From: JAHJDR01 sp964609965
GTDB lineage: Bacteria; UBA10199; JADGCS01
NCBI GenBank assembly: GCA_964609965.1
Contig: CAZSTS010000029.1
Coordinates: 1 to 26,251 of the forward strand
Direction of reading: 5' to 3'
Length of the DNA stretch: 26,251 nucleotides
Shown piece after piece: positions 6,661 through 14,528 of the stretch. A model generated the notes under the pieces. It searched no databases and was not told where the DNA came from. It saw nothing but the letters and a program-made list of their open reading frames with translations. A program made the position numbers and the translations under genes. Each line of letters opens with the position of its first letter. The stretch's first letter is position 1.

Positions 6661-8130
6661 ATGAATCGTTATTTAAAAAGTAAAAATGTGTTGGCTGTCA
6701 TCTTTGTTATGACTTTTTTTCTGATCTTGTTTTTTCAAACTGATGCACATGCCAAAACTGATGTTGAATTTATTTTAGATTTCTCAGGTTCTATGAATAA
6801 AGTTTCTGGCGGTGAAACTCAGATAGCCACAGCCAGATCTGCCTTGATCAATGCTCTTGGTAGTATTCCTGCAGAAACTTTAGTGGCTCTCAGGGTTTAT
6901 GGACATCGGGCACCACAAACTAATAAGGAAGAAAGTTGCAAAGATACAGAGCTTCTTGTGCCGTTTAAAGTTTCGCCTCTATCCACGATTCAACAAGCTA
7001 TTTCAAGTCTCACCCCTAAAGGGTACACCCCTATTGCCTATTCACTCCTCCAATCAAAAAATGATTTTGATCTTTCCAGAGAAGCAGAAAAAGTCCTCAT
7101 CTTGCTTAGCGATGGTGAAGAAACCTGTGGCGGAGATCCTATTGCTGTTCTGAAACAACTTAAAGCAGAAGGTTTTAAAGTCAAAGTACACACAGTAGGT
7201 TTTAATGTTGATGCGAATACCCGAAAACAGCTTCAAGAAATTTCAAACTACACTGGTGGCAAATACTTTGATGCTAAAGGAGCCGCAGAACTGCAAAAAG
7301 CCCTTCAGGAGGCAACTCAAGAAGCGGTGCTTGTTGACAAAAAGAAAACAACTTATGGTGCGCCGATTAGAGGTGGAGATAGTTATGAGACGGCCAAGTC
7401 CATTGAGTTTAATGTTGAACACAAACTAGATCATCATCAAAAGATGAGAGAGTTTGATTACTTTGTTTTTACTCTCGAACCAGGCGAAGAATTAAACATC
7501 TCGCTCAAAACTTTAGAAAAAGGTGTTCGCATAAGAGATGCAGAAGTCAAAGAAAACGATAATCCTTATGCTGGGTTTCAATTGCATGGCAGTGCCAGAA
7601 ATAAAATCCGTTCCGAAAACATTATCGGAGCCACACACAAAACAGTGAGTTATTCTTTCATGCCTTCAGAAAAAGGAACTTACTATTTATTAGTAGGAAG
7701 CACTTATGCAGCTATGAACAAAGATCATGTGACGTTTATTCTCACAAAAAACAGTAAGGGAGATTTGGGCACAGAAAAGGATGCGGGCAATACGGTAAAA
7801 ACAGCTCTTAAAATAGAACCTAAACGGTATGAGGCCAATTTCATTGGTGGTGGAGATAAAAGAGATCTTTTTGCTTTCACAGCTAAGGAAGGGGAGTCTT
7901 ATACTATAGGAATTATACCTAATGAAGAAACTAATACTTATTTTAAGATTCTTGTTTTTGATGAATACAAACAGCGCTTGGTCAATGAGATGACAGGTGC
8001 AGGTCAAGGGAAGAAAACCAAGCCTTTCACTATAGCGAGTGAGGGGACGTATTATATTGATATCCAAACAGGGTTTTCTAGTCGTAAATCAATTTCTTAT
8101 ACCCTTGAATTAAAGAAAGCCGCGCCCTGA
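6661..8130 (+). CDS. Exported von Willebrand factor A-domain protein with two C-terminal beta domains
   Basis: Residues 1-31 are a signal peptide cut near AHA-KTD. The VWA domain (about 34-215) has a complete MIDAS metal site: D40-F-S42-G-S44, T123 in GYTPIAYSLL, and D151 in LLSDGEET. Cys93 and Cys156 could form a disulfide. The C-terminal half holds two similar regions (about 240-365 and 370-487). Each has a [DN]-T-A-x-x-I start, a D-Y-F or D-L-F-A-F strand, and a G-T-Y-Y final strand. That pattern is like pre-peptidase C-terminal (PPC) domains, which bind ligands or assist secretion. AGGGAG (6650-6655) is the ribosome site. It is likely a periplasmic or outer-surface binding protein; partners are unknown. 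Confidence 0.85.
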   Translation: MNRYLKSKNVLAVIFVMTFFLILFFQTDAHAKTDVEFILDFSGSMNKVSGGETQIATARSALINALGSIPAETLVALRVYGHRAPQTNKEESCKDTELLVPFKVSPLSTIQQAISSLTPKGYTPIAYSLLQSKNDFDLSREAEKVLILLSDGEETCGGDPIAVLKQLKAEGFKVKVHTVGFNVDANTRKQLQEISNYTGGKYFDAKGAAELQKALQEATQEAVLVDKKKTTYGAPIRGGDSYETAKSIEFNVEHKLDHHQKMREFDYFVFTLEPGEELNISLKTLEKGVRIRDAEVKENDNPYAGFQLHGSARNKIRSENIIGATHKTVSYSFMPSEKGTYYLLVGSTYAAMNKDHVTFILTKNSKGDLGTEKDAGNTVKTALKIEPKRYEANFIGGGDKRDLFAFTAKEGESYTIGIIPNEETNTYFKILVFDEYKQRLVNEMTGAGQGKKTKPFTIASEGTYYIDIQTGFSSRKSISYTLELKKAAP

Positions 8131-8150
8131 GTGCGTTAAGGGGTTTTTTC

Positions 8151-8201
8151 TTGCCTTTCACAGTAAACGCGATACAGTGCAAAGGCGAAAAAAGACTGTA
8201 T
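8151..8201 (+). promoter_or_regulatory. Promoter and possible autoregulatory operator of the XRE-cupin gene
   Basis: TTGCCT (8151-8156) and TACAGT (8173-8178) are spaced by 16 bases and would form a moderate sigma-70 promoter. ATACAGT (8172-8178) and ACTGTAT (8195-8201) form an inverted repeat with 7-bp arms whose left half overlaps the -10 box. This is the layout expected for repression by a dimeric HTH protein such as the one encoded next, but it is only an inference. Confidence 0.4.
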
Positions 8202-8235
8202 TAATAAATAAAAATTTCAAAAAAAAGAGGTAGGC

Positions 8236-8841
8236 ATGTCATCCACAACTGATATCCATAATGAGTTAGAAAAACTAGGGATTGGAATTAAAATACGAAC
8301 ATTGCGAGAAGAAAAACAAATACAGCTCGAAGACTTGGCGCAACAAATTAAAATCACTCCTGTGCTTTTGTCTCAAATCGAAGACAATGTCGTGGCCCCA
8401 ACGGTTTCTACGCTCCTCAATATTTCAAATATTCTTGGTGTGGGAATAGATCATTTTTTTACTAAAAAAGAGATTGCCGATGATATTGAACTAACGAGAG
8501 TTAGCGAACGACTCAATGTTCCCAAAAGTCGCGAAACTGATTCCGCTCGTCTCACGTATCGCTATCAAGCTTTATCTTATCGTCTCAAAGGCAAAAAAAT
8601 GGAACCTTTTATGGTTGAGTTTGATGCTGAGACAGATGAAAAATTAGAACCCCTTTCACATGGTGGCGAAGAATTTATTTACTGTGTTCAAGGAGAGATC
8701 GAATATATTACAGATAAAAAGCGTTTCACAATGCGACCAGGGGATTCTTTGTATTTTTATTCACGAGTTCCCCATGTGCTCAGAGGTGTAGGGCCAGTAC
8801 AAGCAAAAGCATTAGCGGTTTTATTGCCAGAAGAATCTTAA
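8236..8841 (+). CDS. XRE-family transcriptional regulator with C-terminal cupin domain
   Basis: Residues 17-76 are a typical XRE/lambda-repressor helix-turn-helix: IGIKIRTLREEKQ, LEDLAQQIKITPVLLSQIE, PTVSTLLNISNILGV. Residues about 135-198 are a small cupin barrel (SHGGEEFIYCVQGEIEY, RPGDSLYFYSRVPHVL) that usually binds a small molecule or metal. The 201-aa length matches other HTH-cupin regulators, such as PuuR-like proteins. It lies 73 bp upstream of porG on the same strand, so it is likely to sense a metabolite linked to the 2-oxoacid oxidoreductase and to control that operon and itself. A purine-rich GAGGTAGG site precedes the ATG. Confidence 0.9.
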   Translation: MSSTTDIHNELEKLGIGIKIRTLREEKQIQLEDLAQQIKITPVLLSQIEDNVVAPTVSTLLNISNILGVGIDHFFTKKEIADDIELTRVSERLNVPKSRETDSARLTYRYQALSYRLKGKKMEPFMVEFDAETDEKLEPLSHGGEEFIYCVQGEIEYITDKKRFTMRPGDSLYFYSRVPHVLRGVGPVQAKALAVLLPEES

Positions 8842-8914
8842 GTGTTCAGGGATCGTTGTTCGTGGTTCGTAGTGTTTGACGACATACGATTCACAATCCA
8901 CGATTCACGAAAAT
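8842..8914. repeat. Heptameric tract with inverted halves, GTTCGTG / CACGATT
   Basis: The gap from the regulator stop codon to porG reads in steps of seven: GGGATCG, TTGTTCG, TGGTTCG, TAGTGTT, TGACGAC, ATACGAT, TCACAAT, CCACGAT, TCACGAA. The second half is roughly the reverse complement of the first, so the RNA could fold into a loose hairpin inside the operon. The TTG at 8876 that extends the porG frame falls inside this tract and is rejected as a start. Confidence 0.7.
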
Positions 8915-9463
8915 ATGATTGAAATCCGATTTCATGGACGAGGTGGTCAGGGTTCGGTGATTGCATCAAAAATATTGGCTTGTGCTGTTTTTGCTGAAGA
9001 TAAGTATGTACAGGCTTTTCCTAAGTTCGGTGTAGAGAGGCGTGGAGCTCCTGTAGAGGCTTTTTTACGTATTGATGAAGACAAAATTCTTTTACGAAAT
9101 AATATTTATACACCAGGCCTCATCATTGTTTTGGACCACACACTTATTGAAGCTATTGATGTGACGGCCGGACTACAAAAAGGTGGCTGGATTATTGTAA
9201 ACTCACCAAAGGCACCTCAAGATTTTCCAAGTCTAAAAGATTACAAGGTAGCCTGCGTAGATGCCAAAGGTTTGGCTATTAAATATAAATTAGGATCGCG
9301 CAGTTCTCCCATTGTCAACACAGCTATTTTAGGAGCCTTTGCAAAAGCGACTCAACTTGTAAAAATAGATTCAGTTGTGAAGGCTATTATGGAAGAGGTT
9401 CCTATTAAAGCAGAGGAGAATGCTCAGGCAGCCAAAGATGCCTTTGAGAGCACGGTTTTCTAA
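8915..9463 (+). CDS. porG: 2-oxoacid:ferredoxin oxidoreductase, gamma subunit
   Basis: This is the gamma subunit of a CoA-dependent 2-oxoacid (probably pyruvate) oxidoreductase, which contacts the CoA-binding side of the complex. The family start MIEIRFHGRGGQG is present, followed by AFPKFGVERRGAPVEAFLRID, VLDHTLIE and GSRSSPIVNTAILGAF. The length of 182 aa is normal. The ATG at 8915 is preferred because the family begins with this beta strand and the upstream extension is repeat sequence. There is no strong ribosome site, so translation may depend on the upstream gene or on the RNA structure in the gap. It is first in the gamma-flavoprotein-alpha-beta order. Confidence 0.94.
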   Translation: MIEIRFHGRGGQGSVIASKILACAVFAEDKYVQAFPKFGVERRGAPVEAFLRIDEDKILLRNNIYTPGLIIVLDHTLIEAIDVTAGLQKGGWIIVNSPKAPQDFPSLKDYKVACVDAKGLAIKYKLGSRSSPIVNTAILGAFAKATQLVKIDSVVKAIMEEVPIKAEENAQAAKDAFESTVF

Positions 9464-9481
9464 TTTAGTGGAGTGATAATT

Positions 9482-11245
9482 ATGACCGCTGAAAAGCCCA
9501 TTGTTTATAAAACACAAGATCAGATGCCCGAGATAGTCATGTCAGAAGCCAGCATGTTGTGGAATCGCACAGGTGCTTGGCGATATATTCGACCACTTTA
9601 CTGTGATAAGACACCTCCTTGTAACCAAGGATGTCCTGCAGGAAATGACATAGAAGGCTTTCTAAATTTAGTCGAAAAAGAAGAATACACAAAAGCTTGG
9701 CAACTCATCAAAGAAGAAAATCCTTTTCCAAGAGTTTGTGGAAGGGTTTGTTACCATCCCTGCGAAACAGCGTGTAACCGAGGCCAGCATGATCGCGCTG
9801 TAGCCATAAATATCCTCGAGCGTTTTATTGGTGACCAGGCTCCAAAAAAACATAAGATCGAAAAACTCCGTGATGCCTCAGGAAAAAAAGTCGCTGTGAT
9901 AGGTGCTGGCCCTGCTGGTTTGACTGCGGCTTATCATCTAGCTCGTTTAGGTCACTCTGTAGTTGTCTATGAATCTTTAGAAAAACCAGGAGGGATTTTA
10001 AGATTTGGCATCCCTGAATACCGTCTTCCAAATGAAGTGTTAGATGACGAAATAGCTGATGTGACTTCTCTTGGTGTCGAAATTAAATGCAAGACTCAGG
10101 TGGGAAAAGACATTACATGGAAAGATTTAGAAAAGTTTGATTCGATTTTTGTTGCCACAGGTGTTCAGGCAAGCAGAAAGCTCGATATCGAAAACATCGA
10201 TGCCAAGGGTGTGTTTGCAGGGCTCGAATTTCTTCGCAAAGTGACCAGAAAAGACGATGTGCAGTTAGGACCAAGGACAGTGGTTGTTGGCGGAGGAAAT
10301 ACAGCTGTAGACGCGGCTCGTTCAGCCTTAAGATTAGGGAGCCGGGTGACTATTTGTTATCATCGTTCTCAAAATGAAATGCCGGCATTTCCAGAAGAAG
10401 TCGAAGAAGCAGGAAAAGAAGGTGTTGTTTTTGACATGCTTTCTCAGCCCGTGCGCGTGATCGAAGATGGCGGAAAAGTTGTTGGCATCGAAATGCGCAG
10501 GACCAAACTTGGTGAACCAGATGAATCAGGAAGACGAAGACCAGTATCTGTCCCAGGTAGCGAATACATTATTCAAGCGACAAGTATTTTAACTGCCATT
10601 GGCGAAAATTCAGATGTTTCATTTTTACCAAAAGAAGTTCAGGTAAAGTGGGGACAAATTATTATTGATGAATTTGGACTTTCTAATCATCCAGGTGTTT
10701 TTGCAGGTGGAGATGTTGCGTTAGACAATCATAATGTTGCTGTTGCTATAGGTTCTGGAAAGGCCGCTGCTTTGGCTATTGATAGTTATTTATTGGGCAA
10801 AGAGGTTAAGTCCATTAAGGATCGTGTTATCATCGGTAATGAGGGCGCTGTTTCGGTTTCGTCTTATCTCGAAACAGGAAACGCTCATGCTAAAAACCGA
10901 GGCTGCAAAACAGTTGTTTCTTTTGATGACATCAACATAAACTATTTTGAAAAAAATGAACGTTCTAAGCAGGCCAAACTCGAGATTTCGGAACGGGCGA
11001 GTAATTTTATTGAAGTTCACCAAGGTCTTTCTGAGCAAGCTGCAAAAAAAGATTCGATGAGGTGCTTTCACTGTGGTGTCTGCACTATGTGTGATAATTG
11101 TTATACTTATTGCCCTGATATTGCCATTCAACAGAAGGGTGAAAAAACTTGGGGATACGATATTGATTTTGATTATTGTAAGGGTTGTGGTGTTTGTGTT
11201 CACGAATGTCCACGCTCAGCTATGATGATGGAGGATGAACAATGA
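9482..11245 (+). CDS. Fused NAD(P)H oxidoreductase (GltD/NfnB-like) and PorD-type ferredoxin
   Basis: A 587-aa flavoprotein takes the place of the small ferredoxin delta subunit. Residues 38-118 are the N-terminal Fe-S domain of glutamate synthase small subunits, with Cys 41, 47, 51, 86, 90, 94 and 98. Residues 136-180 are the FAD fold (VIGAGPAGLTAAYHLARLG). Residues 266-300 are the NAD(P) fold (VVVGGGNTAVDAARSALRLG, then YHRSQNEMPA), and FAGGDVAL closes the FAD site. The C-terminal 60 residues carry a two-cluster ferredoxin: Cys 531/534/537/540/544 (plus 528) and 566/569/572/576. This would let the complex exchange electrons with NAD(P)H. GGAG (9470-9473) favours the ATG at 9482. Its last bases overlap porA (ATGA). 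Confidence 0.9.
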   Translation: MTAEKPIVYKTQDQMPEIVMSEASMLWNRTGAWRYIRPLYCDKTPPCNQGCPAGNDIEGFLNLVEKEEYTKAWQLIKEENPFPRVCGRVCYHPCETACNRGQHDRAVAINILERFIGDQAPKKHKIEKLRDASGKKVAVIGAGPAGLTAAYHLARLGHSVVVYESLEKPGGILRFGIPEYRLPNEVLDDEIADVTSLGVEIKCKTQVGKDITWKDLEKFDSIFVATGVQASRKLDIENIDAKGVFAGLEFLRKVTRKDDVQLGPRTVVVGGGNTAVDAARSALRLGSRVTICYHRSQNEMPAFPEEVEEAGKEGVVFDMLSQPVRVIEDGGKVVGIEMRRTKLGEPDESGRRRPVSVPGSEYIIQATSILTAIGENSDVSFLPKEVQVKWGQIIIDEFGLSNHPGVFAGGDVALDNHNVAVAIGSGKAAALAIDSYLLGKEVKSIKDRVIIGNEGAVSVSSYLETGNAHAKNRGCKTVVSFDDININYFEKNERSKQAKLEISERASNFIEVHQGLSEQAAKKDSMRCFHCGVCTMCDNCYTYCPDIAIQQKGEKTWGYDIDFDYCKGCGVCVHECPRSAMMMEDEQ

Positions 11246-12396
11246 AAAAGGTTCTGATGGGGAATCATGCTGCTAGTTGGGCTGTTAAGCTCGCTCGTGT
11301 TCAAATGATTGCCGCATACCCAATCACTCCTCAAACGCAGATTGTAGAAGAACTGTCCGAGATGTGTGGTTCAGGTGAGCTTAAGGCAAAATTCTTAAAA
11401 GTAGAATCAGAGCACTCTGCTATGGCCTCATGTATTGCTGCTTCGACCACAGGTGTAAGAGCTTTCACCGCTACTTCGGCCAATGGTCTTGCGTTGATGC
11501 ACGAACTCTTGCATTGGGCGTCTGGTGCTAGGTTGCCTCTTGTGATGGTTAATGTGAATCGTGCGATGGCACCTGGTTGGAATATTTGGGCAGATCAAGG
11601 CGATTCTTTGTCACAGCGTGATACAGGTTGGATGCAACTCTATGTCGAAGACAATCAAGAAGTTCTCGATACTGTTTTACAGGCTTACACAATTGCCGAA
11701 AAAACTTTATTGCCGGTCATGGTTTGTTACGATGCTTTTTTCTTAAGTCACACTTATGAGCCGGTAGAAATTCCAGATCAAAAAACCGTTGATGCTTGGT
11801 TGCCTGCACATAAACGAGAACATATATTAGATCCCAAAAATCCAAGGGCCTTTAACGCCTTAGTTATGCCCGATGTTTATTTGGAAATGAGGTATAAGCT
11901 AGAGCAGGCTCATGAATATGGTAAAACATTAGTCAAAGAAGTGGGTGCTTCGTTCAAAGAAACTTTCGGGCGTTCTTACAGCAGCATCGAAACAATCATG
12001 TGTGAAGATGCCGACATTGTTTTGATTACAAGCAGCTCAACAACAAGTCCTGCTAGGTTGGTGCTTAACAAATTACGAAAAAAGGGAATGAAGGTTGGGC
12101 TGATGAAGATTCGCTTGTTTAGACCTTTTCCCTCTGAGGATGTGAGAGAGGCTCTGTCCGGAAAACAAAAAGCAGTGGTGATTGATCGCAACATGAGTTT
12201 TGGAAAGGGCGGCATATTTGCAGACGAAATTCGTGGCGCCATATCAAATGATCGCAAAGCGCCTCTTGTTTATGGCTACGTGGCTGGTTTAGGCGGTCGC
12301 GACATCACACCAGATCTTGTAGAAGAAATCGTTGTCGAAGCTTATCAAAGTGAAGAACCAAAATCTTTAGCTGTTTGGAAAGGTTTAAAACCATGA
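11242..12396 (+). CDS. porA: 2-oxoacid:ferredoxin oxidoreductase, alpha subunit
   Basis: This is the alpha subunit carrying the pyrimidine-binding and transketolase C-terminal-like domains. AAYPITPQTQIVEELSE (24-40) is the family signature. VESEHSAMASCIAAS supplies the glutamate region that activates thiamine diphosphate. FTATSANGLALMHELLHWA and the RDTGWMQLYVEDNQE region are typical of pyruvate:ferredoxin oxidoreductase alpha chains. At 384 aa it is a usual length for split enzymes. The ATG overlaps the previous stop codon (ATGA), which indicates coupled translation. Pyruvate is the most likely substrate, but related enzymes use 2-oxoisovalerate or 2-oxoglutarate. Confidence 0.94.
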   Translation: MKKVLMGNHAASWAVKLARVQMIAAYPITPQTQIVEELSEMCGSGELKAKFLKVESEHSAMASCIAASTTGVRAFTATSANGLALMHELLHWASGARLPLVMVNVNRAMAPGWNIWADQGDSLSQRDTGWMQLYVEDNQEVLDTVLQAYTIAEKTLLPVMVCYDAFFLSHTYEPVEIPDQKTVDAWLPAHKREHILDPKNPRAFNALVMPDVYLEMRYKLEQAHEYGKTLVKEVGASFKETFGRSYSSIETIMCEDADIVLITSSSTTSPARLVLNKLRKKGMKVGLMKIRLFRPFPSEDVREALSGKQKAVVIDRNMSFGKGGIFADEIRGAISNDRKAPLVYGYVAGLGGRDITPDLVEEIVVEAYQSEEPKSLAVWKGLKP

Positions 12397-13292
12397 ATGA
12401 GCGATTTAAAGAAGAACTATTAATGCAAGGACATCTCGCTTGTCAGGGATGCGGTGCTACAGTTGTGATGCGGCATTGTCTTAATGCTTTAGGTTCAAAT
12501 ACAATTGTAGTTATCCCTGCTTGTTGTTGGACGATCATTGCAGGTCAATTTCCTTACAGTGCTCTCAAGGCTCCTATTTTGCACACAGCTTTCGAAACTT
12601 CTGGTGCAGCAGCTTCTGGAATACGCGCAGCTTTAGATGTTCAAGGAAAGACAGATACACAAGTTTTAGCTTTTGCAGGTGATGGTGGAACGTTTGATAT
12701 TGGATTGCAAAGTTTATCTGGTGCAGCAGAAAGAAACGAAGATATTATTTATGTTTGTTACGATAACGAAGCTTATATGAATACGGGCATTCAGCGTTCT
12801 TCGGCTACTCCAGAAATGGCTTGGACAACCACAACACCAGAGACACATCCTAAGATTGGTCCTAAGAAAAACATGATGCAAATATTAGCGGCCCATAAAT
12901 CTCCTTATTGTGCTACAGCTAATGTGGCCTGGCCTCAAGACCTGACCGAAAAAGTCAAAAAAGCAGCGAGCATCAAAGGCACAAAATTTCTCCACGTTCT
13001 TTCGCCTTGTCCTCCAGGGTGGAAAATTTCTTCTGAGAAAAGCATCGAAGTGGCAAGGCTTGCTACCCATGCAAATATTTTTCCGATTTACGAGATTTTT
13101 AATGGGGAACGTTATCATATTAACGTTCATCCAAAGAAAGTTTCCGTGAGCGACTATTTAAAAGCTCAAGGACGATTTAAACATCTCTCAGATGAAGAGA
13201 TCGCACATATTCAGCAAAGAGCTGATTATGAGTGGAAGATCCTGTTGCAACGTGAAATGACAGATTCATATCATATGAATATGCCTGTGTAG
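12393..13292 (+). CDS. porB: 2-oxoacid:ferredoxin oxidoreductase, beta subunit
   Basis: This is the thiamine diphosphate-binding beta subunit. GDGGTFDIG (96-104) and the following DNEAYMNTG form the ThDP-Mg site. Four cysteines fit the proximal 4Fe-4S cluster of split PorB proteins: C17 and C20 in LACQGCG, C44 or C45 in IPACCW, and C206 in LSPCPPGW. At 299 aa the length is normal. The ATG at 12393 is chosen over an upstream TTG because it forms an ATGA overlap with porA and has GGAAAGG ten bases before it. It is the last gene of the operon, followed by repeat sequence with no good terminator. Confidence 0.95.
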   Translation: MNERFKEELLMQGHLACQGCGATVVMRHCLNALGSNTIVVIPACCWTIIAGQFPYSALKAPILHTAFETSGAAASGIRAALDVQGKTDTQVLAFAGDGGTFDIGLQSLSGAAERNEDIIYVCYDNEAYMNTGIQRSSATPEMAWTTTTPETHPKIGPKKNMMQILAAHKSPYCATANVAWPQDLTEKVKKAASIKGTKFLHVLSPCPPGWKISSEKSIEVARLATHANIFPIYEIFNGERYHINVHPKKVSVSDYLKAQGRFKHLSDEEIAHIQQRADYEWKILLQREMTDSYHMNMPV

Positions 13293-13334
13293 TGGATCGT
13301 GGACAGTGGATTGTGGGTCGTGGGGTCGTGGGTT
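13293..13334 (+). repeat. Heptameric tract, unit GGATCGT / GGGTCGT
   Basis: Immediately after the porB stop codon the sequence reads GGATCGT, GGACAGT, GGATTGT, GGGTCGT and then GGGGTCGTGGG with one inserted base. The word GGATCGT also occurs in the tract before porG and near 26180, which links the loci. Confidence 0.75.
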
Positions 13335-13335
13335 C

Positions 13336-13369
13336 CTTCGACTTCGCTCAGGACAGGCGTGAGTCGAAG
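13336..13369. repeat. Dispersed hairpin repeat of the VLSEVEG type
   Basis: CTTCGACT (13336-13343) and AGTCGAAG (13362-13369) are perfect inverted arms around TCGCTCAGGACAGGCGTG. Translated on the minus strand this gives the PVLSEVEG string that recurs in spurious hypothetical proteins of many unrelated genomes. It is a REP-like element, not a gene. The minus-strand frame 13271-13522 that contains it is therefore rejected. Confidence 0.7.
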
Positions 13370-13439
13370 AGATATTATCATTTGACAAAATTCCCAAATT
13401 TCAGTCGTTATCATTTTTCGTTTGTTGTATTTGAGTTGT

Positions 13440-13476
13440 GCGACATTCGACCTTTGACTTTTGACATTAGACTTTA
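13440..13476 (-). repeat. Heptameric tract, unit RGTCNAA
   Basis: On the minus strand the bases read AGTCTAA, TGTCAAA, AGTCAAA, GGTCGAA, TGTCGCA. The same degenerate unit is found in the plus orientation at 19752-19783. The tract ends 14 bases before the start codon of the chromo-barrel gene, so it sits in its leader. Confidence 0.75.
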
Positions 13477-13490
13477 AAAGAGAGGTATAC

Positions 13491-13880
13491 ATGAAGATCA
13501 GAAATCTAATTTTAGTAATCATTCTTTTTATTACTGTTGCTATAGCGCTTCCTGCTTATGCATCATCTTTGAGTGTTGGGGACACTGTTCAGGTTCAGTG
13601 GAAGGGTAAATGGTATCCTTCTACAATTAAACAGGTAAAAGATGGAAAGTACTACATTCATTATAAGGGATGGGGAAATAATTGGGATGAGTGGGTTGGT
13701 TTAGATAGAATCAGAACAAAATCATTTTCAGTCGGAGAAAAGGTCCGCGTTAAATGGAAAAACAAATGGTGGTCTGCAGATATTCTGAAAATCAGTAACG
13801 GTAAATATTACATTCATTATGATGGTTATGCCAGTAGTTGGGATGAATGGGTAGGGCCTGCAAGAATTAGGAAGAAATAA
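13491..13880 (+). CDS. Exported protein with two Tudor-knot (chromo-barrel) repeats
   Basis: The 129-aa protein has a signal peptide (cut near AYA-SS, residues 24/25) and then two repeats of about 50 residues (27-76 and 80-128). Each has the plan S-V-G-[DE]-x-V-x-V-x-W-K-x-K-W, then K-Y-Y-I-H-Y-[KD]-G, then W-D-E-W-V-G and R-I-R. The YYIHY-G-x4-WDEWV core is the hallmark of the Tudor-knot domain found in eukaryotic MOF/Esa1 acetyltransferases and some bacterial proteins. Aromatic residues that form a cage in chromo-barrels (Y54, Y55, Y58, W61, W65, W68 and their repeat-2 partners) are kept. The ATG follows a GAGAGG site. A ligand in the periplasm or outside is unknown; histone-type ligands are not implied. 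Confidence 0.85.
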   Translation: MKIRNLILVIILFITVAIALPAYASSLSVGDTVQVQWKGKWYPSTIKQVKDGKYYIHYKGWGNNWDEWVGLDRIRTKSFSVGEKVRVKWKNKWWSADILKISNGKYYIHYDGYASSWDEWVGPARIRKK

Positions 13881-13888
13881 AGAAAACT

Positions 13889-13917
13889 GTAGCTAGTAGT
13901 TTGTAGCTAGTAGCTAG
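13889..13917 (+). repeat. Heptameric tract, unit GTAGCTA
   Basis: The bases read GTAGCTA, GTAGTTT, GTAGCTA, GTAGCTA, G. The tract lies between the convergent chromo-barrel gene and the exported hypothetical at 13919, replacing a terminator. It resembles the 5034-5104 tract (TAGCTAG phase). Confidence 0.8.
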
Positions 13918-13918
13918 A

Positions 13919-14455
13919 TTAGGGCGTCAGTTTCAGATTCTGTAAAATATACTTAAAATCTTCTTTTATTTTTGGAAAATTCTCTTCTTTGGCCTGAAAG
14001 ATCAGTTCATAGGTCATCCCTTTATGGATAAAGAAAATTTCTCGTATAATCTTCAGATCACTGGGATTTTTGTAGGTTGTTGATACAGCAGAAATATTCC
14101 CAGACAAAGTCACAGCCTCATTTTCTTTAACAAAAATAGCTCCTGGCAAATAAGATTTAAGACTAGCTTTTCGTTTATCGTAGGCTTCTTTGGCTGTTGA
14201 ATCGCTGTACCAACTTTTTTTCATGGTGACATGAGCATCAAAGTGAGTGTTGTGGTTGAGACTGATAGAAAATTTACTAGTATTAATTTCCCAAAACTTA
14301 TTGGGTGTAGAAAACTCTATATTACGAGTTGAATCAATGAGCTTCATGCCTGTTTTTTCTACTGGTGTTGGGACTGGAGCTGGAGCTGTTTGGGCAAAAG
14401 CAAGATGAGTAACGATAAATGAAGCCATGATGATGAATAACGATAATTTTCTCAT
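13919..14455 (-). CDS. Exported hypothetical protein, 178 aa
   Basis: Residues 1-21 are a signal peptide (cut at AFA-QTA), followed by a Pro/Ala-rich linker (22-34). The rest alternates beta-like strands, e.g. NKFWEINTSKFSISLNHN and SAVSTTYKNPSDLKIIREIFF, and ends in an amphipathic helix with F-K-Y-I-L. This is similar to the layout of small lipid- or ligand-binding periplasmic proteins such as PsbP/Mog1-like folds. I cannot name a family. AGGAG (14464-14468 on the complement) lies eight bases from the ATG, a good ribosome site. A run of ten G bases lies 74 bp upstream. Confidence 0.75.
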   Translation of the reverse strand: MRKLSLFIIMASFIVTHLAFAQTAPAPVPTPVEKTGMKLIDSTRNIEFSTPNKFWEINTSKFSISLNHNTHFDAHVTMKKSWYSDSTAKEAYDKRKASLKSYLPGAIFVKENEAVTLSGNISAVSTTYKNPSDLKIIREIFFIHKGMTYELIFQAKEENFPKIKEDFKYILQNLKLTP

Positions 14456-14528
14456 AAAGAGTTCTCCTCAATAGGAATTTTAATGGAGGGAGACTAAGAA
14501 AGAGGGGCTGAAATGTCGAGAAAAATAT

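Noticed and set aside
8125..8149. Terminator after the VWA gene
   Set aside because: CCCT and AGGG flank a 10-base loop before a T-run, but a four-pair stem is too weak to support.
13271..13522. Minus-strand 83-aa frame containing PVLSEVEG
   Set aside because: It translates a dispersed hairpin and a heptameric tract and overlaps the porB end and the chromo-barrel start.
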